From: Xiphophorus maculatus
Lineage: Eukaryota; Chordata; Actinopteri; Cyprinodontiformes; Poeciliidae
Length of the DNA stretch: 64,000 bases
Assembly: GCF_002775205.1 (NCBI RefSeq)
Contig: NC_036453.1
Coordinates: forward strand, 15,065,594-15,129,593
Direction of reading: 5' to 3'
The translations under genes and the position numbers were made by a program. The number at the start of each line of letters is the position of its first letter. Position 1 is the first letter of the stretch. Of this stretch, positions 1 to 10,893 are shown piece by piece. Below the pieces are notes generated by a model. The model was given only the letters and a program-made list of their open reading frames with translations. It searched no databases and was not told where the DNA came from.

Positions 1-288
1 ATTAACAGTAGATTTCTACAAATTAGAATTTTTGCGTTTGTGGTTTTCCGTACCTGCGGTGGTATAAGTGGTTGTGTATTCCAACCCTGACTGGTTTCGA
101 TGGAGTAGGTGGGCGTGGCGGCGTGGCGAAGTGACCTGTACCACCATTGCCATATGTTTGGCTCTAGATTCCACATGTTTCGACTGAGCTGCACCAAACT
201 TACTGGGATGGATCCTTATCCAGCCCCAGACAGGAATCCATAAGAATCTGCAGACTTAAATCAGGTATTTGTTCCTGATCACTGTTTT
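1..288. other. Left edge, no gene recognised
   Basis: I see no coding sequence or recognised repeat here. The stretch ends beside the Helitron relic and may include part of that element's 3' side, but I cannot find its terminal hairpin or CTRR end, so I do not extend the element into it. Confidence 0.4.
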
Positions 289-935
289 CTATTTGTCTTC
301 CTTTTTGTAATACCACACACTCCAAGCGTTCCAGTTCAACCTCAGAACACCATTCAGCCCATCGTCTTCCAGCATTACATCACCAGTAACATTGTCCACA
401 GATTCCAACTCAAACTCACTCCTACTTAAATCTACAACAGACTTTACTGAATGTTTTGTTCCATCAACAAATCCAAACAAACCAGTTCTGTAAAACTCAC
501 CAAAGGTTGCACAACTTGAAGGCTTGAGTTCACTATCAAAGCGATAAGGTAGAAATAACTGCATTATGCTTTGGTAAAACTTTTCTGGCTCTTTTGTTTC
601 AGAGAAACGCGCATATCGAACAGCTGCTGGTTTTGTCCAAATTCTTTTTGCAATAAACCCAAAGTCATTATTCAACTTTATTGCATTTCTACATTTCTCA
701 TTTTTTGTCAAAACGCTATAATCTGAAGCCAACTTAACCAGGCACATATTATTAAACACATTATCATTCGGCCTATTCTTATAGCGGTCAACTATACCAG
801 TCATCCACATGTCTTTTGGGGTAAGACCCTGTGATGTAGCTTTTGTCTCAAAACAGAAATGGGAAAACTCATTTTCACAATATTATCACCAGTTGGAATA
901 AAAATAACGCTCTGAGAAAACTCCTTTAAATGCAT
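289..935 (-). mobile_element. Helitron relic, C-terminal helicase-protein fragment
   Basis: A 173-codon open frame (810 down to 289) reads like part of the large Rep/helicase protein of fish Helitrons, the rolling-circle DNA transposons. Recognisable blocks are FGFIAKRIWTKPAAVRYARF and FYQSIMQLFLPYRFDSELKP, each close to the wording of annotated fish Helitron proteins as I remember them. The same protein can be followed upstream. In-frame codons run back to about 894 (NEFSHFCFETKAT). The next block, MHLKEFSQSVIFIPTGDN from 935, is in another frame, so there is at least one frameshift between about 850 and 890. Rep domain, helicase motifs I-III and element ends are not in the window. It is a dead fragment. 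An intact host gene is unlikely given the frameshift and the lack of a start or splice sites. Confidence 0.72.
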
Positions 936-947
936 GTTGGTGAGTCA

Positions 948-990
948 CATGTCACTTCATCCATCCAAACACAAGAAATGAAGTGACATG
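948..990. repeat. Perfect inverted repeat, 13-bp arms
   Basis: Arms at 948-960 and 978-990 are exact reverse complements (CATGTCACTTCAT) around a 17-base loop. It sits just upstream of the Helitron relic and could be part of its remains or an independent snap-back event. Confidence 0.7.
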
Positions 991-1943
991 TTGATGTACA
1001 AATCACTTGAGGATTTATCCTCAGAAATCAAATCTGGATTTTATCCTCAGATGAAGAAGTTTAGAAATAAATGTGCAGAAACTTAAACTGGTTCTTGGAA
1101 ATGTGTGGCTTTAAAATCAGGGCAAAAACAATAAAAATGATAATTACTCACCTGGAAAATGTGAAAGCAGACATGGTTTTTACAGGAAACCCATCTTTTG
1201 GATTCATGAGAATAAAACCTCGAGTGTAACCAATGCAGCCATTTTAATTCATCAGCATCATCGGTCCATCTGAGTCGGCGCGGTTACGACACGTGGGTCA
1301 AGTGGCAAACAAGCCTGTGAGCATGACTTCAGCTGCGTCTGAATAGCACGAGGTTTTCCCCCTTCCTGACATTGCAACGTGGTGCAAAAGTATATACACA
1401 AGACCAGAGTGCAAAAAAGTAGATAACAAAAGACTTGGTTTACAATGAAAAGCAGAGTTGAATAAGAATTTTAAACGAAATTGGCAGGAGCTGCCAGCGC
1501 CCACTTCTGCGCCATTGACCGCTCAGCAGCGCCCTCATTTTACAGCTTTAAGCGGATAAACTGACTCATTATGGATTTATGTCCTATTAATAAAAACTCT
1601 CTGATGAAACAAAATAAAATGCAGATCTGATCCGGTTCTGTTTTCACATGGTCTTAACTGCCTCCTTCACAATAAAAGCCTGGAGTTCTCACCCTTAGCA
1701 TGTTTGTAAGGACAAACCGAGCCTGCATTAATCATGTAATATTAATTTTAGTCGGCCATGCGGAGTTTAATGTGACGTTCAGGAACAATCCGACTCTTTT
1801 TTTAGCGGCTCTGTGCCCTGAACAGGAGGACTCAAATCTCAGTTAGTGAGAGCCTTTCTTTGTTTTGTTTTGTTTTTATGACTTTGCTTGCTTATAATGC
1901 TCTGCATATGTAGTTCGGCGGAGAATGGGATGTTTTGTTGAGC

Positions 1944-1979
1944 GTTAGACCTTATTGTTGCCCAACAATAAGGTCTAAC
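1944..1979. repeat. Near-perfect palindrome, 17-bp arms, 2-bp centre
   Basis: GTTAGACCTTATTGTTG at 1944-1960 is followed after two bases (CC) by its exact reverse complement at 1963-1979. No element or gene explains it. The tiny centre suits a snap-back (template-switch) mutation. Confidence 0.9.
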
Positions 1980-2635
1980 TCCGTGGCATGCCCAACCACA
2001 GTGTTAGCCGTGCCCGTCCTGGCTTCGAAGCTGTTTATTTTATTTTTTTGTTTTTGTTTTTGTCTCCGAGTGGTGAACTTTCCACTATTCGTATGTTCAT
2101 ATGATACGGAAAAGACTCCTGCACTTCCATTATATGTGCCCTCTGTCCACCGCACTTTTACAGTCGTTAAAACGGTTTAATCCGTTGATAAAATGTAGTA
2201 ATGCGTTTTTCCGAGCCGCTTTTAAATGCAACATTAGCGTTAAGCGCCAGTGGGTTGAGGACAAACATGTTGCTATGCAACAATCATGGCACAAAACCAT
2301 TAAAACGCAAACATCTTTGCACTTTTTCCCCCTAAACACACCGAGTAAGTAGAGTAATGCTGTTGGACGCAATGTTAGCTAGTTAACGACAATAAGTCTC
2401 GTTAAGCTAGTTAAGAATAGTTTTTTTTTCCAGCTGGGTATTAGTAGTTACATTTATGTGTCCACACTGGAGAGAACCTTAATTATAACCTGTCAAAATG
2501 AAGAACGGCTTCAAATTTTTATATCGTTTTGAAAAAAGAAAAAATGGTCAAATGCGGAAAATATTCGTTAACGCGGCCTCTGCATGTAAGTATCAGCCGA
2601 TCACCATCCACCGAAATTAAGGAAATCGGGTGGAC

Positions 2636-2689
2636 CTGGTTCTGGTCCTGGTTCTGGTTCTGGTTCTGGTTCTGGTCCTGGTTCTGGTT
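2636..2689 (+). repeat. CTGGTY hexamer tandem run
   Basis: Nine consecutive six-base units, CTGGTT or CTGGTC. This is a tandem form of the GGTTCTG word scattered through the whole window. Confidence 0.9.
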
Positions 2690-4161
2690 CTCTCCACTGG
2701 TTGCTCTGGTAACAGCTTGCTGGTTTCCTGTGGATAATCAGACGAGGTTTTATCCTTTAGCGTCAACTGAACAGAACAGTTCTGGACCTGGGCACTACCG
2801 GACCTAGATGGTACCGGACCTGGATGGTTCCCGGATCTAGATGGTACGGACCCGGTTCATGTGTCAGACTCAATGTCGGATCAGATGTTGAGGGAATGAA
2901 CGATTCCCTGTTTGTCTTGTAAAGTGAACTGATCTAATGAACTCAAACCTTCACAATAACAATCCCGGTTTATTTAATCTGCAGGACTCTGGCGCCCTCT
3001 GCTGGCCGCCATTCGTCACTGCACGCTGGAGTTTATATGGGAAAATGTTTTTCTTTTGATCAGATCAAGAGGATGAACGTTGTATTGTCCTGCTTATCAA
3101 GCTTTAGCAGGCTAAGCATTACCACATTAAATCTTCAAGAGATGGATCCATTTCTGCTGCATGAATATTAATATTATTAGTGAAACGAGTGAAACTCGTC
3201 TCTGGGCCCAAATACAGAGACGAGCCCTGCAGGAGGAAAACCATTTTAATGACAAATGCCAAAACGTTTGGAGTCTGGTGGTTGTCATGGAGATTCATTG
3301 TTCTGGGTCATTGATGGGGTGGTTCTGGTCAGTCGGCCTCTCCACCGGTCCAGGTGTGGATCATGATTCTGACTCAGGTTCTCTGGAGACCAAAGCCTCA
3401 GTTCTGTAGGCGTTTCTAGAAAACTGGAAAAAAAATTGTTTCTGTTGTTCAGGCTCTTCAGATCGGAGCAGGATGTCCTGCTGTTTCACATCTGTAAAGT
3501 TCGGGTTCTGATCGGGCCTGGATGGGAATAAATTGTTTTCAGTTTTCCAAAGTTGTGGTTAATTGTTCAAGTCATTATGAAGACGATATTTGGCACCAAA
3601 CAAAAAAAAACCTGGAAACAAGCAGAAAGTTTGTGTGGAATAAGAGAGCAGAAAGCTGAGCTGCTGTTTCTGTTGATTTATCTTCCCTTAATTATGGTTA
3701 TAAATTACATTTTTACATTTAGTCAGGTTATCTTTGATATTGAAAATCTGATATATTTAATTATGGCGTCAAACCAGAACTGCAAGCACATATAATGGGT
3801 TTCTCGCCCCACCCAGCAGGTCCCCTCATTGCATTGCCCACCCACACACAACGGGTAGAACAGGCGGCACAGGCCTGTTCCATGCAGTGCTGCCTGAATG
3901 CATCATAATATACCAACATGTTATTATGGTTCTTTTCATAACATTTCTTTACAGTGTTTTATCAAGTTTTTTCTTGTGTCTTAAAATTCATTTTTGATCA
4001 ACAGACAAACATTTTTCCACTATAGTGTAGTAATTCTATTTGGCCATACAATGGAGCCAAATCCACATCTATCTTGGCCAGCAACATGTCTGAACTTCAC
4101 CATGCTAATCTCTTGTCTTACTTAATCTATGGGGAATCCCAAGTTTAACACTATTCAAGAC

Positions 4162-4245
4162 CCTGGCCTTATTTACATTACTGTAAATTTATTTATTTAC
4201 ATTACTGTAAATTTATTTATTTACATTACTGTAAATAAGGCCAGG
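4162..4245. repeat. Three copies of a 24-bp palindromic unit within 16-bp inverted ends
   Basis: Three tandem units of about 24 bp each contain the palindromic core TTTACATTACTGTAAA. The whole block is bounded by 16-bp inverted ends (CCTGGCCTTATTTACA at 4162 and its complement ending at 4245), so it can fold in several registers. Confidence 0.85.
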
Positions 4246-5696
4246 CCAATAACGATCTCTTTTGTCTTGTCGACGTTCAGGAACACGTTTGTCTTTTTAC
4301 ACCAGTCCACAAGATGTTGTACCTCTTTTCTGTAATTCACCTCATTGTTATCCTGATTGAGGCCTACAATTGTCATGTAATTTTAAAGCATGCTGACACA
4401 TCCTGTATTTGTGCTGCTTTACATGATTTGTATACAGATTTTTCACCGGATAAAAACCTCTTGCTTTGAATTAAAATTAATTTTTGTTTTTTAAAATTCA
4501 ACATTTGATTGAACTATTAAAATAATTTCCAGTGTACCACACGACTTAAAGGAATCTAGAGGAAAGTGTTTTTAAATTAATTTTGTCACAGCACTGCGGT
4601 GTGACGTATGTGTTTTATGTTGGCGTGTATTAAACACATGTCCATGGTCCATTACAGAAGAGAAGCTTTATAATTCATATCCACAAAAATAACATTCAAT
4701 AAGACAAGGTACAGAATATTTTTTTCCATTAAGTTTACATGAAAGAAATTAAATGCAGAAAATAAGCGTTTGACATTTGGAAGATAATTTATATCTTAGT
4801 TTTAAATGCTGTTATCTTAATATCTTAATCAGAAGCTATGTTTACTGACTATTCCACCTTTTACACAGAGTAATCATACTTAAAAAAGAGAAGATGACAA
4901 TTTAAAAAGTAAGCTAATGCTATCAATGACTAGTTAGGTAATACTGTAACGATTAAGACAAAAGAAAATCAGATTTCATATACTCTATTAGGGCAATAAA
5001 AAATATACTGCTGTATAAGTAATACTGTCAAGAAGGATGCAGCCAGATAAACAAGTGACATGACGATGCTGCAAAGGTATTTCAGCTTGACAAACTGAGA
5101 GTGGACCTTCACATATCTCAGCTGTCGTGTTCCTTTTTCTCTGCTACTTCTTGTTCTGATGAGTCATTGCAATGTTTCCTCTCTGAACAGTTCAGACCGC
5201 TCTCAGTGTGATGTGTTGGCAACAGTTGCCAAAATCACTCATATGAGTTTGTTCCCAGATGGCCACAGTTTGAAAACACTTTACATTAAAATGATCATTG
5301 TAAACATATCGGTATGTTTAAAACCCATTTTAAGAAGAAATTCAAAACCGTTCAATGTATATATATATATTTTTTTCACAACAGTAATAATTAAACTGAC
5401 CAGGTTTCAAATATAACTGCTCCTTGTTCACAAAGTTTTAAATCTGGCAGGTCATGGCTGTGGGGCTGAATATAACAACATATTCCCTTCAAAATGGAAA
5501 CTAAAGGCTTACAGTCTGGAATGACCTGCAGAGAAAAAGGGAAGTTAAATGTGTAGCATATCATAATGGCCAAGCCTTTAGAGAAGACTATTTATTATTG
5601 TATCATGTCAGGAGAGCGCATTATGACATTCTGTATCGGTTAAAAGATCAGGATTTCCATGTTTGCTCAGTATTCGTAAACAGAGTGAGGTCTTCT

Positions 5697-6755
5697 CTAT
5701 GATGTGCTTCTAGTGCTCTGGCTGTTGAAGCTAATGTGTCTGGACAGGCAGGGAATTTTTTCAATCACCAGTTTGTTGAAGTGACTCTGGAACTTTTTCC
5801 CTAGGAATGTGTAAAACATTGGACTAATGCAACAGTACAAGTATGCAATGTTTCGGGTCAAGTAATATGCATAATCTAGGTTTTGTTTGGTGGAACATGA
5901 TTCTTCCTCGTCTGTCTCGCCAGCTGAAATACGAATTGCTCGAAGAAGGCATACAAGATTGTAGGGTGTCCAGCAGACAAAAAATGTGAAGATGATAACA
6001 AATATTAGCTTTATGGCTCGACACTTCTCCTTCATCCGGGTGGAGAGAATCCGCAGTGTGATCCTAACGTAGCAGTACATGACCATTATCAGAGGTAAGA
6101 GGAAGAAAATCATGAACTGTTGATAGAAACTGACCAAACGCCAGACTCTCATACTGCTTGCTGATAACCCTGATTCTTCACACATTTTGCCTTGCATTGA
6201 GTTCACAAACACATTTCGAAGGACCAACTCTTTAACACTTGCTGAAATACTGATACACCAAACAATGACAGACGATATCATGGCATACTTTTTCTTCCTG
6301 CGCTTGCAAGCTGCAAGCGCATGCACCACAGCTAGATATCGGTCAAATGTCATGAGAGTGAGGAAGAGGATGGAGCTGTAGAAACCGATGAAATAAGCAC
6401 TGCTGACCATTTTACACAGAGCTTCTCCAAAGATCCATTCAGACAAATGGTAGGTAGCCCAGAAAGGCAAACTGGAGGCAAAAAGGAGATTGGAAAGCAC
6501 CAAATTCAGCAGAAAGATGTTTGTGACTGTGGTGAGCTTCTCATACTTGAAGATAATGAGGAGGACAAGGCCGTTTCCAAGGTAACTCAGGAAGAAGTTA
6601 ACAAAGTAGAACACCGGGATCAATTTTGCACCAAACATGTTAACAGTCTTTTTGGCACACAGCTGGACAACTTCACTGACCACGTGGCTCGGGTCCTCTG
6701 TTATATTCATATTCTGCAGGTAGAGCATGTAGTTATAGTCATCATCATCCTCCAT
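5697..6755 (-). CDS. xcr1: XCR1-like chemokine receptor (class A GPCR)
   Basis: A 352-residue seven-transmembrane receptor with the coding region in one exon. It would sit in the plasma membrane of leukocytes, bind a chemokine and signal through Gi. Visible features are an acidic, tyrosine-bearing N-terminus (DDDDYNYMLYL) typical of chemokine-binding tails, TM1 with GNGLVLLIIF, TM2 with TNIFLLNLVLSNLLF, a complete DRYLAVV motif after TM3, FVCWTPYN in TM6 and an NIAYLYCCISPMFY segment in TM7, followed by a Ser/Thr-rich tail. The phrase KYEKLTTVTNIFLLNL and the TM7 cysteine pair fit XCR1 rather than CCR or CXCR families. Mammalian XCR1 has HRY where this has DRY. The ATG at 6755 lies 14 bases inside an exon whose 3' splice site (CAG) ends at 6770, so a 5' non-coding exon lies upstream. 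Teleosts carry several xcr1 paralogs; which one this is remains open. Confidence 0.85.
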   Translation of the reverse strand: MEDDDDYNYMLYLQNMNITEDPSHVVSEVVQLCAKKTVNMFGAKLIPVFYFVNFFLSYLGNGLVLLIIFKYEKLTTVTNIFLLNLVLSNLLFASSLPFWATYHLSEWIFGEALCKMVSSAYFIGFYSSILFLTLMTFDRYLAVVHALAACKRRKKKYAMISSVIVWCISISASVKELVLRNVFVNSMQGKMCEESGLSASSMRVWRLVSFYQQFMIFFLLPLIMVMYCYVRITLRILSTRMKEKCRAIKLIFVIIFTFFVCWTPYNLVCLLRAIRISAGETDEEESCSTKQNLDYAYYLTRNIAYLYCCISPMFYTFLGKKFQSHFNKLVIEKIPCLSRHISFNSQSTRSTS

Positions 6756-7144
6756 GTCTGGTGTTTCTCCTGTGGCACATTAAAGAAATATAGAAGTCAG
6801 ACTAGAGCTAGGATAAAATCTATTTTCCTATAAGTTACACACAGAGGCCTGGGTTGAAACTCTTACACGACTAATACAAGTCTGAACAAAACAGACAAAA
6901 GGTTGAAAAACTACAATTATTTCCCCAAAATTTATAGACAGACATTAGTTATTTTTATCATCTGTATTACCTTATTAAGGTTAGTTGTATGATAGCTTGT
7001 GCTTCACCATGTCCAAAAGGTTATTGCAGATATGTAACATAACTAAAAAGGCTAACTTACATATATTCATACATTCACTTGCATACATCCAACATAACTG
7101 AAAAGGTTTTGGCCAAAATCTGCTTGCACATGCAGCTCAACACA

Positions 7145-7172
7145 TAATATATTGACCTTGGTCAATATATTA
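7145..7172. repeat. Inverted repeat, 13-bp arms, 2-bp centre
   Basis: TAATATATTGACC at 7145-7157 is mirrored exactly at 7160-7172 with TT between. Confidence 0.85.
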
Positions 7173-8745
7173 ACCATCACAATATGTTTCTAACAGAACA
7201 AGGCCTTGTACTTAATTTGTACTTAATATTGAAATATGAATATAGACTAAAATCTGTATTGAGGAATTTTTCTGACATTTATTTGATTCTATGTACTAAA
7301 AGTTGTTAAATAAAAAAGTGGATTCAACCAGATGCTACAGATAAACAGGCCACTTAAATCCCAATTGGGGCTTTTCTGCATGAAATTTCCATGTTCTCCT
7401 CATTCTCTCTTTACTTGCATGAAAAAAATTGAATGCAAAATTCACAAATACATGCACAAGTCTATGTGAATATTCCTGTGTTGTCTAACAAAACTCATTG
7501 AACACTGAGTATTGAGAGAAGAATTAATTTTAGTACATCTTTATCAGATAATGTTGTAACAACATTTAAAGAATCAGTCCCCTTTTTAATTTCCTTAATA
7601 TCCCCAGACAAGAAATAATTATAATAAGTTGCAGTAAGTAGAGACTGTATTAGAAATACTGTATGTCTTAATCAGAGACATTTAGACCTAAAGTTATATC
7701 TTTTAAAACTCCCACATTTATTCCATTAGAATTGTTACCTCTTAAATGTTTGAGATTTGTCATCTCCCATCTTCATATTTCTATAATTTTACTCTGATAC
7801 TTACTCTGATATGTTTACATATGTCTTAGAGAGAAGTATAGTGTTGAAATAAACTTTACCCATTGATTCATAAACATTTTGTCACACTGATGTTTTTCGT
7901 CCCAAAATCAGGAATTGAAACTGCTGATCAGCAAGATTAAAAAGTCACGTCTCCTACGCCTTCGCAACACTGGTATATGTATATGTTTGTATATATATAT
8001 ATATTTAAAAAAGTGTTGCTTCTTACCAGAAATGATACGTTGCCAGCTTTATTTTTGAAGAACATTGTGTTTTAACTCCTGGCTATGTCCGGATGTTGAG
8101 ATTGCACTGCAGATTTCTCACAAAAAGCTGTGCTAGGGACTGAAATTAACACCGCCATCAGAACAGATGCTTCTCTTGGGTCATTGCTTATGTTTCTCCA
8201 TCTTAATATTATTTCAGAACAAAGCTTTACGTTCAAACCACCAAACTGTCCAAACATCTGGTCACGTTTCCTGATGAGCGGTTGCCACATTAGGTGCTAC
8301 ATCTAAGCAGTTCATGGCTGCTTCCTACAATTCTAAGAAAAAAGCAAGGCTGTAAGAAGTCATCTTTTTTTAAATTTTGTTTAAGAAATATTGAAAGTCT
8401 TGAATTTGGTGGGTGTTTTGCACAGTTATTAGACTTAAAAATGTTAGAACCTGCTGAAAATCACACCATTATTAAGTCCTGATATATAAAAGCCTACAGT
8501 TATAAGTACAGTTCCTATTTGTACAATGAGTGCATATGAATAAGAGCTTGAAACAGTTTGAGTGGGCAACTTTCATTAAATTAAGTCTATTTTTTTTAAC
8601 GAACATTAAAGCTTTCTTCATCAGTAGTAAAACTTTAAGTTCCCAAAAAGCTGATTTAGCTAGAAACGTCACTTTTAAAGGAAGTCATTATGGTAAACCT
8701 AAAGAATCAGGCCTTCTCGTGAGTTTAAAAGAAAATCACTACATA

Positions 8746-8748
8746 AAA

Positions 8749-8780
<32 letters not shown>

Positions 8781-8785
8781 AAAAA
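8746..8785 (+). repeat. AAAT microsatellite
   Basis: About nine tandem AAAT/AATA units, with slight decay at the 3' end. Confidence 0.9.
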
Positions 8786-10893
8786 AAAGAGCTACCCCTT
8801 AAATAATTTCTGAAACTATATCCTGGTTATAGTTTCGGTTTAGAAAAGTGATGAAAGTAACATCTATATATGTGATTCTCACAATACGACTTTAGCTAAA
8901 GTTTTATAAAATAACAACAGCATCAAGAATCAAGCCAACTTGACCTTACCAGTGCAGCTTTGTAGATATCAGCCTGTGGTCAAGACCCAAAATGAAGTCG
9001 CATAAAATTTGTTTGCGACTTTGACTTTTGAGAGTAACAAAATCAGAGGGGGCTGTACCTTGGCAAACGGATGTTCTTAAAAGCCTGTGGGCGTGTTTGT
9101 GTCTTTCTGTAGACTATTCAGGAAAGATATGACACATGAAATCCAATAACTTTTTGCCAAAAATTTACTTCTATAAGAAGCTGTTATGCACTGTAGCTTC
9201 TCAGGAACAAGTAATAATATTACTTGGGTGATATTATTTTGAAGCATCACTACTCGAGTAAAATTCTGCGCTCACTGTGAGCATGCAGTTAACAGTGGAC
9301 ATTGTCTCTGCAAGTACTTAGTATTGTTCCAACATGTAAACATTACCTTCTATAAGTAGTGGTTTCAAAAGTCACGTCATGTTATAGAATACTGCAATAA
9401 TTATAATTCTATATTTTGTCTGTATGATTACATCATTTTCACAACTTAAGTCAGACTGCAAAAAAGAAAACTACTCAAGTACTCAATACATGAGGCCTTT
9501 TTACTGAATATGTTTTGCTCTTCAGTAGTTTTTCCCAGATGACTATTTTTTACTTCTACTAATACATCTCCAAAAATAATAATTACGATGTAATAATATA
9601 ATATTGCGTAAATGTGCAATCTCAAAAAGTAAAGGGGTTATTTTTTAGAAATGTATTACGGAGTCAAATTCTGACAAGCAAAACAATAACTGTCTTGCTT
9701 GTCAGTTATTGTAGGATGAAATGACTGGCAAGAAATATTGCATACATTATTCTAATTTTTTTGAGTTGTGCTAGTAAAACTAGTCATCCAAAAAACTACT
9801 GAAGAGGAAAAATATTCATTGAAAACATGCTATGTATTGAGATAAAGACATGGAAGTATAACAGTAGTGCTACTCTTGATTACTATTTTTGACTGCTCTA
9901 CCTATGGAGGAATTTTTCTGCCATAATCCAATAGCACACATTTTCAACGTGAAAGCAGAATTTCATATATTTTGTTCTCAAAACTTTTAACACTTTTACT
10001 TACATTTTTATTTTGAAAGCAGGACTTCAGGCCTTTCTTCTCCAAACTTGTAATGATTGTTCTTAAAACTTCTCCTCGTGCTCAGACTCGTGCTAGTGCC
10101 AATCTTCACTTGCAAAACTCTCTGCTCGCTTGGTGGAATTTTCCTGCCATAATCTCGTATGTCATCCACCACCAGAGGGCGCTGCAGTCCTCCCGTTCTG
10201 GATCTCGGTTCTGAACCGAACAGGTCCGGTCCAGAGTTCATTGGGTCACAGATTAGAATCAGAAGCAGGGAATAATTATAAATATCATTTATTGTAAATC
10301 AATACAATCGCAGATTCAGCTGATTGATTATACTGACTGAACAGTGAGCGACTCATGCAGTGTTGGTTTATAAAGAGGATAAAATGTTAAAGAATCAGAA
10401 CCGACTCCGGTCCAAAATAAAGCTCCCAGATTTTAGGACGTTAGATGATTTTATGTCCTTAATAAAGCACTAAATGATCAGATTAACGGATAATCTGTTG
10501 GCATTTAATGTCTCAAGAATCAGAATGAAAAACCTCTGAAGCTAAACATCATCAACAAACATGAGGAAGTTCTGGAAGTTCTCAGGTCCATGAACGACAC
10601 GGCAAACGTCCCAGCTAGAACCAACGGAGCCGTTTGGACCTGCAGGGAACCGGAGCCAGGTTCTCCTGGTTCAAATAGCTACACATTATTGCTTCAAATA
10701 TTTTAATCTGACTGTATTCTTCACTTCCAGAAAACCCGACTTCCTCTAAAGGTTGTGGGATAAAATTCTGCTTGGTTCTGTTTGGGTTCAAAGGTCACGA
10801 AGCAAAACATGGTGAAAAACTTCAAACTTGATGAGCTGTAAAGGTGAGAAACCTCAGCAGAGTGGAGGTGACCAGATGTTCTGGTCGGATCCG

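Larger units (their letters stand above)
991..5690. other. Spacer between Helitron relic and chemokine receptor
   Basis: No gene is supported in these 4.7 kb. Open frames are short, have no recognisable domain and occur on both strands. The stretch holds an exact inverted repeat at 1944-1979, a run of nine CTGGTY hexamers at 2636-2689, a triplicated palindromic unit at 4162-4245 and otherwise AT-rich sequence. The part from about 4.6 to 5.7 kb probably includes the 3' untranslated region of the minus-strand receptor gene; its polyadenylation site is not certain. Confidence 0.5.
6756..10893. other. AT-rich spacer upstream of the receptor
   Basis: No gene is supported. The first bases hold the receptor's 5' untranslated exon edge (acceptor CAG ending at 6770, minus strand). 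The rest is AT-rich, with a 13-bp inverted repeat at 7145-7172, an AAAT microsatellite at 8746-8785 and an overlapping inverted repeat near 9672-9715. The part from about 10.2 to 10.9 kb probably contains the 3' untranslated region of the next minus-strand gene. Confidence 0.5.

Noticed and set aside
1298-1504. Short minus-strand frame starting MGAGSSCQF
   Set aside because: No homology, no codon bias and no splice context; a chance frame.
8072-8290. Open frame with PREASVLMAVLISVPSTAFCEKS, reminiscent of a hAT dimerisation motif
   Set aside because: Only a loose resemblance over about 20 residues, with no catalytic regions or terminal repeats nearby.
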